Positions 1-7,378 of a DNA stretch of 64,000 nt are shown one piece after another (the first letter of the stretch is position 1; each line of letters starts with the position of its first letter). The notes beneath the pieces are model-generated. The model did not search any database and had not been told where the DNA came from. It saw nothing but the letters and a program-made list of their open reading frames with translations. This DNA comes from Arthrobacter globiformis. Lineage in GTDB: Bacteria; Actinomycetota; Actinomycetes; Actinomycetales; Micrococcaceae. The stretch spans positions 2,852,001-2,916,000 of the forward strand of contig NZ_JAUSYZ010000001.1 of the NCBI RefSeq assembly GCF_030817195.1, written 5' to 3'. The position numbers and the translations under genes were made by a program.

Positions 1-640
1 GAACATGCCGATGAACTGGTTTCCGGTGGCCGGGATGATCGAGGGCATTGCCTGGGGAATGATGACCTTGCGCATCTTCATTCCCGCGCTCATGCCCAGG
101 GAGTCCGCGGCTTCGATCTGGCCCTTGCCGACGGCGGAGAACCCGCCGCGGATGATCTCGGCCATGTAGGCGGCCTGGTTCAGGGTTAGCCCGATCAGGG
201 CTGCGGTGATCGGGCCCATGATCGCGTTCGTGTCCACGGCCGTGCTGATGTTCGTGAACGGGATGCCGATGGTCAGGTTCGGGTACAGGGCTGAGATGTT
301 GAACCAGAAGATCAGCTGGACCAGGACCGGGGTGCCGCGGAACAAGGTGATGTAGAGGCCCGCGGCGATGGAGACCGGCTTCACGTGAGAGGAGCGCATG
401 ACCGCCAGGAAAAGACCCAGCAGGGTGCCCAGGGCCATGCTGGCCAGCGTCAGGAAGATCGTGAGCATCAGCCCGCGCAGGATCGACTCGGCGAAGAAAT
501 ACTTCCCGACCACGGCCCACTTGAAATTGGGGTTGGTCAGGACGGAGACAAGGATCCCGATGCCGACGAGGATACTGAGGACCCATCCGGCGTACTCCGA
601 GGGAGTCCGAAGCCGAAGACGCGGCTTCAGGGCTGCATCC
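1..640. repeat. Long direct repeat, copy 1 (partner 22659-23298)
   Basis: Position 1 aligns with 22659 and the alignment runs without gaps to about 640/23298. By eye there are three substitutions, near 525, 559 and 564. Similarity ends at the permease start codon, where the two leaders differ. The repeat extends beyond the left edge of the window. Confidence 0.93.
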
Positions 641-651
641 GTCCCGTTCAT
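1..651 (-). CDS. Amino-acid ABC transporter permease (3' end beyond the window)
   Basis: Inner-membrane permease of the HisM/GlnP type that pairs with the binding protein just upstream. Only the N-terminal 217 codons are inside the window. The ATG at 651 is preceded by AAGGAAG and begins MNGTDAALKP. Hydrophobic segments and the EAA-loop region (QAAYMAEIIRGGFSAVGKG), which contacts the ATPase, are visible. The coding DNA is almost identical to the permease at 22413-23309, with three mismatches in about 640 bases, all towards the 5' end. It lies 47 bases after the SBP gene, so one mRNA is likely, and an ATPase gene is expected beyond the left edge by analogy with the other two cassettes. Family assignment is firm; the substrate is unknown. 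Confidence 0.93.
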   Translation of the reverse strand, partial: MNGTDAALKPRLRLRTPSEYAGWVLSILVGIGILVSVLTNPNFKWAVVGKYFFAESILRGLMLTIFLTLASMALGTLLGLFLAVMRSSHVKPVSIAAGLYITLFRGTPVLVQLIFWFNISALYPNLTIGIPFTNISTAVDTNAIMGPITAALIGLTLNQAAYMAEIIRGGFSAVGKGQIEAADSLGMSAGMKMRKVIIPQAMPSIIPATGNQFIGMF

Positions 652-698
652 TGTCGTTTCACTTCCTTGTGAACTCGTTTGCAACATCCGGGCACCGG

Positions 699-1625
699 CT
701 AGCGGATCGCGGCTTCAGTGATGGCTGATTCGCCCATGCCCCAGTACTCCAGGGACTTCTTGTATTCCGGGGTTTCCAGAACGGACTGGATTGCCTTCTG
801 CAGGGCTGGTGTCAGAGGTGATCCCTTCTTCAGCCCCATGGCGCAGTTGGTGTTCGTGCGGGTATCCATCCTCGGCTCCAGGACGCTGAAGTGGTTGGGT
901 TGCTGGACCTGTGCCCAGGCCAGGGCACTGGCGTCGTAGAAGACCCCGTCGATCCGCTTGGAGTGCAGCTGGGTCAGGGCCTCCTGGACGTTGGGCAGCG
1001 TCACGGCGTTGATGGCCGGCTGTCCCTTTTCCTCACAGGTCCATTTCGAGACGTTGGGCAGGTGCTTCAGTTGCTGTGTGGAGCCCTTGGTCACGGCAAT
1101 GTTCTTGCCGCAGAGCGTGTCGTTGGTCAGTTTGAGCGGGTTGCCGGCGGCTACCGCGACAGCCGAGCCGCCCTTGAGGTAGTTGATCATGTCCAGGACC
1201 TTGAGCCGCTCTTCGGTGGCGGACATGGTGGTGGCGGTGAAGTCGTACCGGCCGCCGTCAATGCCGGGAATGATCGTGTCGAACGCCGTGTTCTCGAACT
1301 TCAGTTTCAGGCCCAGCTTTTTGGCCACCAGGCGGGCGAGGTCGGGGTTCACGCCGATGGGGGTGGTGTTGTCCTCGGCCAGGAACGTCATCGGCGGGGA
1401 GCTCAGATCCATCGCCACCGTCAGTTCGCCCTTGGCCTTGTAGGACTCGGGCAGTAGCGCCACCGCGGCAGCATCAGGCTGGACACCCTCTGAGATGTCA
1501 CGGGTGTTCTGCGTCTTCGGAATGTCCGTCTCTTCAGTGCCCGTTGCCGCGCCGCCACAGGCACTCAGGGCCAGCAGGACAGCAAGTCCCGCGGCCGCCG
1601 TCTGGATCTTGTTTCTGGTCTTCAT
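699..1625 (-). CDS. Amino-acid ABC transporter substrate-binding lipoprotein
   Basis: Extracellular solute-binding protein (PBP2 / SBP_bac_3 type) of 308 aa. The N-terminus is a lipoprotein signal: basic MKTRNK, a hydrophobic stretch, then lipobox LSAC with the lipidated Cys at about residue 23. Family core segments such as KGELTVAMDL, TPIGVNPDLARLVAKKLG and IDGGRYDFT are present. It resembles the proteins at 15726 and 23358 but differs across much of the ligand-binding body, so its ligand may differ. The start has GAAGGGAAG upstream. It sits 46 bases after the FAD oxidoreductase and 47 before the permease, which suggests one operon. The ligand is probably an amino acid or amine; unproven. 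Confidence 0.93.
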   Translation of the reverse strand: MKTRNKIQTAAAGLAVLLALSACGGAATGTEETDIPKTQNTRDISEGVQPDAAAVALLPESYKAKGELTVAMDLSSPPMTFLAEDNTTPIGVNPDLARLVAKKLGLKLKFENTAFDTIIPGIDGGRYDFTATTMSATEERLKVLDMINYLKGGSAVAVAAGNPLKLTNDTLCGKNIAVTKGSTQQLKHLPNVSKWTCEEKGQPAINAVTLPNVQEALTQLHSKRIDGVFYDASALAWAQVQQPNHFSVLEPRMDTRTNTNCAMGLKKGSPLTPALQKAIQSVLETPEYKKSLEYWGMGESAITEAAIR

Positions 1626-1671
1626 GGTGCTTCCCTTCGAGGGGGTTCAGGTGAAAGTTTTGGTTGATGGA

Positions 1672-3078
1672 CTATTCGTGAAGTCCAGCGAGTCTGCTGC
1701 CGAATTTCGCCAGGAGTGACGTCTTGGTGGAGTCCCTGCGTTCTTCCCATCGGTCAGCAAGTCCGAATAGCCGGTACATGCCGTGGACACCGAGCCAGCG
1801 GATGGGTTCAGGTTCCCATTTCCTTGCGCGGTACCCGACCCAGGGAAGTGTCGTGCGTTCTGTTTGTTGTTCGAAAGCCAGTTCCGCGAGAGTCCTACCG
1901 CCAACGTAAGCGGCCGTGACGCCGTGTCCTGCGTAACCGGTGGAAGATCCGATCCCGGATGCGTGGTCCCAGTGAACGCCGCCGTTCCAGTCACGCGTAA
2001 CCCCGAGAACTCCCGACCAGGCGTGGTCCACCTCGAAGTGAATACGGGGGAAGAAGGTACTGAGCTTCTGCGAGATCAGGTCAACGGTGGACTGGGCTGT
2101 TGAACCGGCGCCCCCCGTGCCGGACCCAAAGCGGTAGGGAACTCCGCGGCCTCCCATGGTGATACGGCCGTCCGCTGTCCGCTGGGCGTAGATGAAGGTG
2201 TGTGCGGAGTCGCTGAGGCACTGGAGCCCGTTCCAGCCGATCTGCTGCCATGCCTCCTCCGACAGCGGCTTGGTCACGATCATTGAGGAATTGATCGGGA
2301 TCAGGGTCCTGCTGCCAAGCAGCTGTCCCGAATATCCCTCCGTGCAGATGAACGTCTTGGCCGCGGTCATCTGCCCGTTGTCTAGAGTAAGGGCCTTGCC
2401 GTCGATGCTGCCTACCCGGCTGCCTTCGTAGATGCTCACCCCCATGGAAGTCAGGGTGTCAGCGAGACCGTAGACAAGTTTCGCCGGATGAAGGCGGGCG
2501 CAATGCTTGTAGTAGAGCCCACCATGGACAGTGGAGATGTTGATCTGGCTCTGGAACTCGTTCCGGTCGAGCAAATGGACATCGTCTTCGGTCAACCCAT
2601 ACTTCCAGTCGGTGTCACGCCTGGTCACTAGCCGGCCCAGACCCGCCCTGGTGTGGGCAGCCACGAGCGCACCGCCCTTGTGCTGATCCGCATTGATACC
2701 CTCGGCCTGAAGAATATCCAGGACGGAATCGACACCCGCGACAAACTCCTGCTGCAATGCCCTGCTCGCCTGCACGCCGCCCCCGGATGCGCGGGCGAAG
2801 GTGGCCCGGTTTCCTGGGGGCATTGCTGAGAGCCAGCCGCCGTTTCGTCCGGAGGCGCCGTAGCCTATCTGTTCTGCCTCAAATACCGCGACCGAGAGTG
2901 AGGGCTCGAGTTTCTTGGCGAAGTAGGCGGCCCACAGGCCTGTGTAGCCGCCACCGATAATTGCCAGGTCTACAGAGTCCTGACCCGTGAAGCGGGGGTA
3001 GGTTGGCCTGGTGTCCGCGAGCCCGGCCATCCAGAAGCCAAGCTCTCCGTTTCGGGGTGTTGCCGCAAGGGCTGTCAT
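1672..3078 (-). CDS. FAD-dependent amine/amino-acid oxidoreductase (DAO family, PuuB-like)
   Basis: Flavoenzyme of 468 aa in the DAO superfamily, most like gamma-glutamylputrescine oxidase / OrdL proteins that oxidise a C-N bond to imine, which hydrolyses to an aldehyde or keto product plus amine. The FAD Rossmann motif IIGGGYTGLWAAY lies at about residues 40-52, followed by YGASGRNGGW, the second FAD contact typical of this group. The C-terminal part carries GYAGHGVTAAYVGGRTLAEL, the usual final flavin contact. Start ATG with AAGGACAACC upstream. It lies in line between the SDR gene and the ABC binding protein, so its substrate may be what that transporter imports. Family is sure; substrate is not. 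Confidence 0.9.
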   Translation of the reverse strand: MTALAATPRNGELGFWMAGLADTRPTYPRFTGQDSVDLAIIGGGYTGLWAAYFAKKLEPSLSVAVFEAEQIGYGASGRNGGWLSAMPPGNRATFARASGGGVQASRALQQEFVAGVDSVLDILQAEGINADQHKGGALVAAHTRAGLGRLVTRRDTDWKYGLTEDDVHLLDRNEFQSQINISTVHGGLYYKHCARLHPAKLVYGLADTLTSMGVSIYEGSRVGSIDGKALTLDNGQMTAAKTFICTEGYSGQLLGSRTLIPINSSMIVTKPLSEEAWQQIGWNGLQCLSDSAHTFIYAQRTADGRITMGGRGVPYRFGSGTGGAGSTAQSTVDLISQKLSTFFPRIHFEVDHAWSGVLGVTRDWNGGVHWDHASGIGSSTGYAGHGVTAAYVGGRTLAELAFEQQTERTTLPWVGYRARKWEPEPIRWLGVHGMYRLFGLADRWEERRDSTKTSLLAKFGSRLAGLHE

Positions 3079-3113
3079 GGTTGTCCTTCGTTGTCTGTGA
3101 AGCGTTGAGGAGT

Positions 3114-3848
3114 TCAGGCGGCGGTGTATCCGCCGTCGACGGGCAGGACCGCTCCGGTGATGTAGGACGATTCCTTCGACGCCATGAAAAGGATGGCGTC
3201 GGCGATCTCTTCGGGGGTGGCCAGACGCTGGAGCGGGATCTGGCCCTCGCGCTGGGCGCGGTAGGCCTCGGGGTCTTCCCTGCGCTGGAACGACGCTTCA
3301 ATGACCGGGGTGACGGTCAACCCTGGTGCGACGACGTTGACCCGGATGTTGCGTGACGCCCATTCGATCGCCGCGCCCTTCGCGAGCATGATCAGGCCTC
3401 CTTTGGCCGCGGAGTACAGGACTTCATCGGGCTTGCCAACCATGCCGAGCCGGGAACTGACGAGGACGAACGAGCCTCCCGTAGCGGGCATCACCGGCGC
3501 GAAGTGCTTCATCACCAGGAACGAGCTGAGCAGGTTGCTGTGCAGCACGTTCTTCGCGTCCTCGTAGGCCATCTCCGTGAGCGGGCCGCTGACCTGCAGG
3601 CCGTGGTTGAGGACGACGACGTCCACGGTGCCGAAGGACTCGGCGGCCTGCCGGGCCAGGCTTTCTACGAACGCCTCGTCGTTAAGGTCTCCCGGGACAT
3701 ATACGTCGTCGGGCTGGGCGCTATCGATGTGCTCCCTGCGGCCGGTGAGCAGCAGACGGGCGCCCTCGCGGCGGAAGTGGGAACATATTGCCTCCCCGAT
3801 TCCGCTGTTGGCACCGGTGACCAGGGCCGTGGTCTTATCAAGTCTCAT
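3114..3848 (-). CDS. SDR family NAD(P)-dependent oxidoreductase
   Basis: Classical short-chain dehydrogenase/reductase of 244 aa. It shows the cofactor motif TGANSGIG near the N-terminus, NHG in place of the usual NAG, the Ser-Tyr-Lys site (VSSRLGM...YSAAKGG) and the C-terminal PVDGGYTAA. A GTG three codons earlier is possible, but the ATG at 3848 has GGAG eight bases upstream and is preferred. It probably oxidises or reduces a hydroxy/keto or aldehyde intermediate of the pathway. It is 35 bases from the FAD oxidase and co-directional with it. Confidence 0.9.
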   Translation of the reverse strand: MRLDKTTALVTGANSGIGEAICSHFRREGARLLLTGRREHIDSAQPDDVYVPGDLNDEAFVESLARQAAESFGTVDVVVLNHGLQVSGPLTEMAYEDAKNVLHSNLLSSFLVMKHFAPVMPATGGSFVLVSSRLGMVGKPDEVLYSAAKGGLIMLAKGAAIEWASRNIRVNVVAPGLTVTPVIEASFQRREDPEAYRAQREGQIPLQRLATPEEIADAILFMASKESSYITGAVLPVDGGYTAA

Positions 3849-3894
3849 GTCAGTCACTCCATCGTGAGGTAGGTTGCTTTGCCTTGCAGGCTGA

Positions 3895-3915
3895 GGGGAC
3901 GGACTTCCCGTCCCC
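3895..3915. terminator. Hairpin between the DSD-like gene and the SDR gene
   Basis: An 8-bp perfect stem (GGGGACGG / CCGTCCCC) with loop ACTTC in the 87-base gap between two co-directional genes. There is no clear U-run on either strand, so it may attenuate rather than stop transcription. Confidence 0.4.
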
Positions 3916-3935
3916 TGGGGTCAGTTAGGGGTCGG

Positions 3936-5042
3936 TCAGTTGAGGTATCCGCGGGCATCCACAGGCCATCGCTCCAGCGTCGTGCCCGTGCTGTCGGTGA
4001 CGATGTACTCCTCGAAATTGACCACCACCGGGCAGACGTGGTTGGGGACCACCGGGAGCACGGTCCCGACGCCCGGGCGGAACCCGCCACCGCGCAGGGG
4101 GAGGAATCCGTGGTACTCGTTGAGCTTGGACAGGACGGCCGTGGTGCCGGCAATGCTGCCGTAGCCGATCTCGGGGCTGCCTTCGCGGCCGAGGGCTTTG
4201 GTGCCGATATCGAGGATGACCTGATCGGGAACCCAGTCGCTGACCACCGTTCCGGCGACGAACAGTGCGATCTGATCCTCGGTGCAGGCGCCGAGCCGGG
4301 TGTTGTTCAGGTCGTTGAACACGTACTCGCCGGGCCGGATTTCGGTGATGACGCTGCCGGTGGAGAACTCCACGGTCGGTGTGGAGCCGGCGCTGACTAC
4401 CTCCGCGTTGACCCCGGCTGCGGTGAAGCTGCTCACTGCGGTGGTGAGCGCGGCATCCTGGTCATCCGCTGCACGCTTGCGGGCGTCCGGACCTGCGCTG
4501 CCGTGGCCCGGATAGGTGAAGACCCCCACCGGCACCAGCCCGCGCTTGCGTGCGGCGAGAGCGAGCTCGCCCGCGGCCTCGGGAGGAGCCCCGGAACGAC
4601 GGGCACCACAGTCGACCTCAATCACGACCTGCAGCCGCTCAGGTTCTGCCCCCATCGCGTCAGCGAGGGCATTAATCGCCGCGACATTGTCGACGCCGAC
4701 CCGCAGCCGGGTGGTCTCTGTCAGTCTGTGGATCCGCATCCCTTTCGTCCCCGAAGGCCAGACCGGGTAGGCGAGGAAGATATCGTCGAACCCGGCCGCC
4801 GCGAAGACCTCTGCCTCACCCACGTTGCCTGCGGTGACTCCGACCGCCCCCGCCGTCACCTGGCGCCGACCGATTTCCACGCACTTGTGCGTCTTCACGT
4901 GTGGCCGGACGTCCAGGTTGTGCTGGACGGCGAAGGCCTGCATGCGGTCGATGTTGTCCTGCATCACGTCCACCAGCACGATCGGCGCGGGGGTATCAAC
5001 TCGCTCGACGAGAGCCTCGAGTGCCCGTTGAATGCGGTTCAC
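3936..5042 (-). CDS. PLP- and metal-dependent D-serine dehydratase / D-threonine aldolase family enzyme
   Basis: Fold-type III PLP enzyme of 368 aa (alanine-racemase N-terminal barrel with a DSD-like C-terminal domain). The PLP-lysine motif RPHVKTHK is at about residues 46-53. The C-terminal metal site reads NHVC at about residues 334-337, a His-X-Cys pair. Known D-serine and 3-hydroxyaspartate dehydratases use His-X-Cys, while D-threonine aldolases use His-X-Asp, so a dehydratase is the better guess. The start is GTG at 5042, chosen for AAGGAG six bases upstream; the reading frame extends further but without family similarity. RidA lies upstream in the same direction, as expected for an enzyme that releases 2-aminoacrylate-type enamines. 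Confidence 0.88.
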   Translation of the reverse strand: MNRIQRALEALVERVDTPAPIVLVDVMQDNIDRMQAFAVQHNLDVRPHVKTHKCVEIGRRQVTAGAVGVTAGNVGEAEVFAAAGFDDIFLAYPVWPSGTKGMRIHRLTETTRLRVGVDNVAAINALADAMGAEPERLQVVIEVDCGARRSGAPPEAAGELALAARKRGLVPVGVFTYPGHGSAGPDARKRAADDQDAALTTAVSSFTAAGVNAEVVSAGSTPTVEFSTGSVITEIRPGEYVFNDLNNTRLGACTEDQIALFVAGTVVSDWVPDQVILDIGTKALGREGSPEIGYGSIAGTTAVLSKLNEYHGFLPLRGGGFRPGVGTVLPVVPNHVCPVVVNFEEYIVTDSTGTTLERWPVDARGYLN

Positions 5043-5110
5043 GCTGTACTCCTTATGATTCTGTCTATGAATGATCGAGGGCAGCGGTGCTGACTTCCAC
5101 GAATGCTGAA

Positions 5111-5142
5111 CGTTCGGGACCCGCCTCAGCGGGTCCCGAACG
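5111..5142. terminator. Strong hairpin upstream of the DSD-like gene
   Basis: A perfect 14-bp stem (CGTTCGGGACCCGC and its complement) with loop CTCA. It lies between the RidA gene and the DSD-like gene, both on the minus strand, and could reduce read-through. No U-run is seen. Confidence 0.55.
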
Positions 5143-5147
5143 AACCG

Positions 5148-5194
5148 CCGTCGTGCAACACGGCCGTCGTGCAACACCGCCGTCGTGCCCGCCG
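5148..5194. repeat. 16-bp tandem repeat, about three copies
   Basis: Units starting CCGTCGTGC at 5148, 5164 and 5180; the first two share CCGTCGTGCAACAC. The array abuts the stop codon of the RidA gene. Function unknown. Confidence 0.7.
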
Positions 5195-5665
5195 CTAGAC
5201 GGCCGTGCAGACCATCTGGATCTCCACCGGAGTGTTCAGCGGCAGCCCGGCGACACCGATCGCAGTGCGGGCGTGCCGTCCGTTCTCGCCCAATACCTCG
5301 GTGAGCAATTCACTGGCCGCGTTGGCGACCCGCGACTGCAGTCCGAAATCCGGCGCGCTGGCCACGAAGACCAGCATCTGCACGATCCGCACCCGCTCCA
5401 GATCTCCCACCGCCTGCACAGCGGCGGCGAGGCAGTTCAGCGCGCAATGGCGCGCGAGCTCCCGCGCCGTCTCAAGCTCGACGTCCCGACCGACGACGCC
5501 CTGGCCCAGCAGCACGCCGTCCTTGAAAGGCAGCTGGCCCGCGATGTGGATGCTGGAGTCCACGGCCCGGTGGTCCACGTAGTACGGGTTATCAGCGAGG
5601 ACGGGTAGCTCCAGACCAAGGGCCCGAAGCCGATCTGAAGCCAAGCCGGCCTTGGTGACACTCAT
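5195..5665 (-). CDS. RidA/YjgF family enamine/imine deaminase
   Basis: Protein of about 156 aa of the RidA-like subgroup with a longer N-terminus. Such proteins hydrolyse reactive 2-aminoacrylate-type enamines or imines to keto acids and ammonia. The C-terminal signature RTAIGVAGLPLNTPVEIQM contains the conserved Arg and Glu region of the family. The start is taken at ATG 5665; a GTG two codons upstream is also possible. It lies between a HAD gene and the dehydratase-like gene, and may detoxify the product of that enzyme or of the flavin oxidase. Family assignment is firm. Confidence 0.9.
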   Translation of the reverse strand: MSVTKAGLASDRLRALGLELPVLADNPYYVDHRAVDSSIHIAGQLPFKDGVLLGQGVVGRDVELETARELARHCALNCLAAAVQAVGDLERVRIVQMLVFVASAPDFGLQSRVANAASELLTEVLGENGRHARTAIGVAGLPLNTPVEIQMVCTAV

Positions 5666-5682
5666 CTGCACTCAGAGCTCTC

Positions 5683-6378
5683 TTACGAGGCAGCAGGACG
5701 CGGCAGGCCGAAGAGGACGGGGAGGTCGGCAATGTCGGTGATCCGCTCGTAGCCGAGCCAGTGCTCGTCGTGCTCGAAGCCGCGGTCCACGTACACCTTG
5801 TTCTTGATGCCCAGGGTGGCCGCGGATCGCAGGTCGTACATCGGGCTCGCGGAGACGTGCACGATCTCGTCGGGTGTCACGCCAAGCTTGTCGAACATGT
5901 ACTCAAATGCACCGAGCCGCGGCTTGTAGGTGCCCATCTCCTCTGCGCTGATGATGACTTCGAAGGGGGCCTTGAGGTTCGCTGCGAGGCGCGCAGCATC
6001 CGCGGTGTCGCTGTTCGTGATGATGACCAGCGGGACTTCCTCAGCCAGGCGGTTCAGCGCCTCGGTGACACCAGGGTACGGGCCCCAGGTGGGGACAATC
6101 TCGTAGACCGCCTGAGCGTCGGCCTCACGGTACTCAAGGCCGAGCCTGCGCGAGGCGCGCTCCATCGAGTTGGCGACGATCTGGTAGAACGGCTTGTAAT
6201 CGCCCATGCACTCGTCGATCCGGTACGCCTTGCAGGCCTGTAGGTAGTCATCGGCGATCTCGGCCGGCAGCCGCTCGCCCAGGACCTCACGCAGCGCGTC
6301 GCTGATAGCGAACTTGATCAGGGTTCCGTTCATGTCGAACGTCACGAACTTCGGCTTAGTTTCGAATTCGAATGCCAT
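5683..6378 (-). CDS. HAD-superfamily hydrolase, haloacid-dehalogenase type II-like
   Basis: Hydrolase of 231 aa. Motif I is FDMNGTL (nucleophile Asp at about residue 14), motif II IITNSD, motif III YKPR, and motif IV region VHVSASPMYDLRSAATLGI. True L-2-haloacid dehalogenases carry a Ser-x-Asn pair in motif IV; the Asn is not seen, so a dehalogenase reaction is doubtful. It shares YRxDExxGDxKP with the HAD protein at 24724, so the two are paralogs. ATG 6378 has GGAGG five bases upstream. It is the first gene of the leftward operon, directly behind the triple operator at 6405-6478. Confidence 0.88.
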   Translation of the reverse strand: MAFEFETKPKFVTFDMNGTLIKFAISDALREVLGERLPAEIADDYLQACKAYRIDECMGDYKPFYQIVANSMERASRRLGLEYREADAQAVYEIVPTWGPYPGVTEALNRLAEEVPLVIITNSDTADAARLAANLKAPFEVIISAEEMGTYKPRLGAFEYMFDKLGVTPDEIVHVSASPMYDLRSAATLGIKNKVYVDRGFEHDEHWLGYERITDIADLPVLFGLPRPAAS

Positions 6379-6404
6379 TTGATCCTCCAACTAGATGATG
6401 CTTC

Positions 6405-6478
6405 GTCGATTGTCGACGACGCGTTGTCGTGCTGTCGATTGTCGACGATACTCGTTGCTTCTGTCGATTGTCAACGAT
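6405..6478. promoter_or_regulatory. Three phased GntR-type operator sites
   Basis: Sites ATTGTCGACGAC (6409-6420), ATTGTCGACGAT (6438-6449) and ATTGTCAACGAT (6467-6478), each preceded by GTCG, are spaced exactly 29 bases apart. The same pseudo-palindrome occurs at 12741, 16740, 20457, 24502 and 24579. The position 27-100 bases upstream of the HAD start suggests control of the leftward operon by an FCD-type GntR protein encoded in the locus. Confidence 0.7.
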
Positions 6479-6712
6479 CTCTTGAATATTGATGTGAGCT
6501 AGCGGCTGACGTGGCTGGACGGGCAAAAAGTGTGACGCATGGCTCCGCTCGGGCGCCGCCTGCAAGCCGTCCTCCGGCCTCGGAGGTAGACGCGTCGGCC
6601 TTGGTATGGGGTTTGGAGAAGCAGGCATCCCCATAGGCAGCTCCCCTCGAAGGTTGACGTTCCTTCAAACGCACCCTGGCGGAGCTTCTGCTCGGTTCCT
6701 AGTCTCCGTCTG
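6479..6712. other. Non-coding gap
   Basis: Open frames here (67-92 codons, minus strand) are Arg/Ser/Pro-rich, lack ribosome-binding sites and look accidental. The promoter of the leftward operon should lie near the left part. A short hairpin CCGTCT-GCT-AGACGG at 6706-6720 overlaps the stop of the GntR gene and may help end its transcript. I see nothing else. Confidence 0.5.
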
Positions 6713-7378
6713 CTAGACGGAAAGTTCATCAGAGTCGAACAGCCGGCTGATCAGCTCGCCGAGATGGGACCAGTGCTCGCCCGACATTGCGGCCGCGGCT
6801 TGGGCATCCCCCGCTTCACAGGCCCTGATGAGTTCTTCGTGGTGGTTGATGGTGTCTTCGCCACCGAGGAGTCCTGAAAACTTACGGTAAAGGATGCGGT
6901 GCAGCTGCGGATGCAGTTGCCCGATGATGCGGGCGACGACCGGATTGCCCGCCGCCTCTATGATCACGTGATGGAAGGCATCGTCTGCAGCCAGGGCCTC
7001 CAGCACATTCAGGCTCTTTACGGCTCTGGCGAACTTCTTGTTTGCCTCGCGCATGGACTGGAAGTCACGTTTCGTCAGTCGGGGAACCGCAGCCTGCATG
7101 GCCAGGGAATCCAGTGCTCTGAGGACTGCGAGATTTGCTGCGACATCATCATGGTTGAGGGTTGCGACCCTCGTGTAGACGCCGGGCTTGGACTCGACGA
7201 GCCCGCTGTCGACCAGGCGGGTCAGCGCTTCCCGGACAGGAGTCCTGCTGAGCCCGAGCATTTCCGCGAGGTCGCCGTCCTTGATCTTTTCGCCGGGAGC
7301 CAGCTCGCCACGAACAATCGCGTCCCTCAGTCGCTCGTAAGCTGCATCGCTCATCTTCGGGCGGTCAACGGTACTCAT
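6713..7378 (-). CDS. GntR family transcriptional regulator, FCD type
   Basis: FadR-subfamily regulator of about 221 aa. The N-terminal winged helix includes YERLRDAIVRGELAPGEKIKDGDLAEMLGLSRTPVREALTRL, the characteristic GntR recognition segment. The C-terminal FCD ligand/metal domain contains the helical D-x-x-FH pattern (AADDAFHHVIIEAAGN). ATG 7378 overlaps the end of the racemase gene by 14 bases, implying translational coupling; an alternative ATG lies at 7393. No strong ribosome-binding site is visible, which fits coupling. It is more distant in sequence from the two paralogous GntR proteins at 13279 and 16902. It probably senses an amino acid or organic acid. Confidence 0.9.
   Translation of the reverse strand: MSTVDRPKMSDAAYERLRDAIVRGELAPGEKIKDGDLAEMLGLSRTPVREALTRLVDSGLVESKPGVYTRVATLNHDDVAANLAVLRALDSLAMQAAVPRLTKRDFQSMREANKKFARAVKSLNVLEALAADDAFHHVIIEAAGNPVVARIIGQLHPQLHRILYRKFSGLLGGEDTINHHEELIRACEAGDAQAAAAMSGEHWSHLGELISRLFDSDELSV

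Noticed and set aside
3936..5042. Call as alanine racemase
   Set aside because: The C-terminal His-X-Cys metal site and the PHVKTHK motif belong to the D-serine dehydratase/D-threonine aldolase branch.
3879..5093. 404-codon plus-strand frame over the DSD-like gene
   Set aside because: Antisense shadow of a gene with an intact PLP motif and ribosome site.
6480..6700. Small minus-strand frames upstream of the GntR gene
   Set aside because: Arg/Ser/Pro-rich, overlapping each other in all frames, no ribosome sites.
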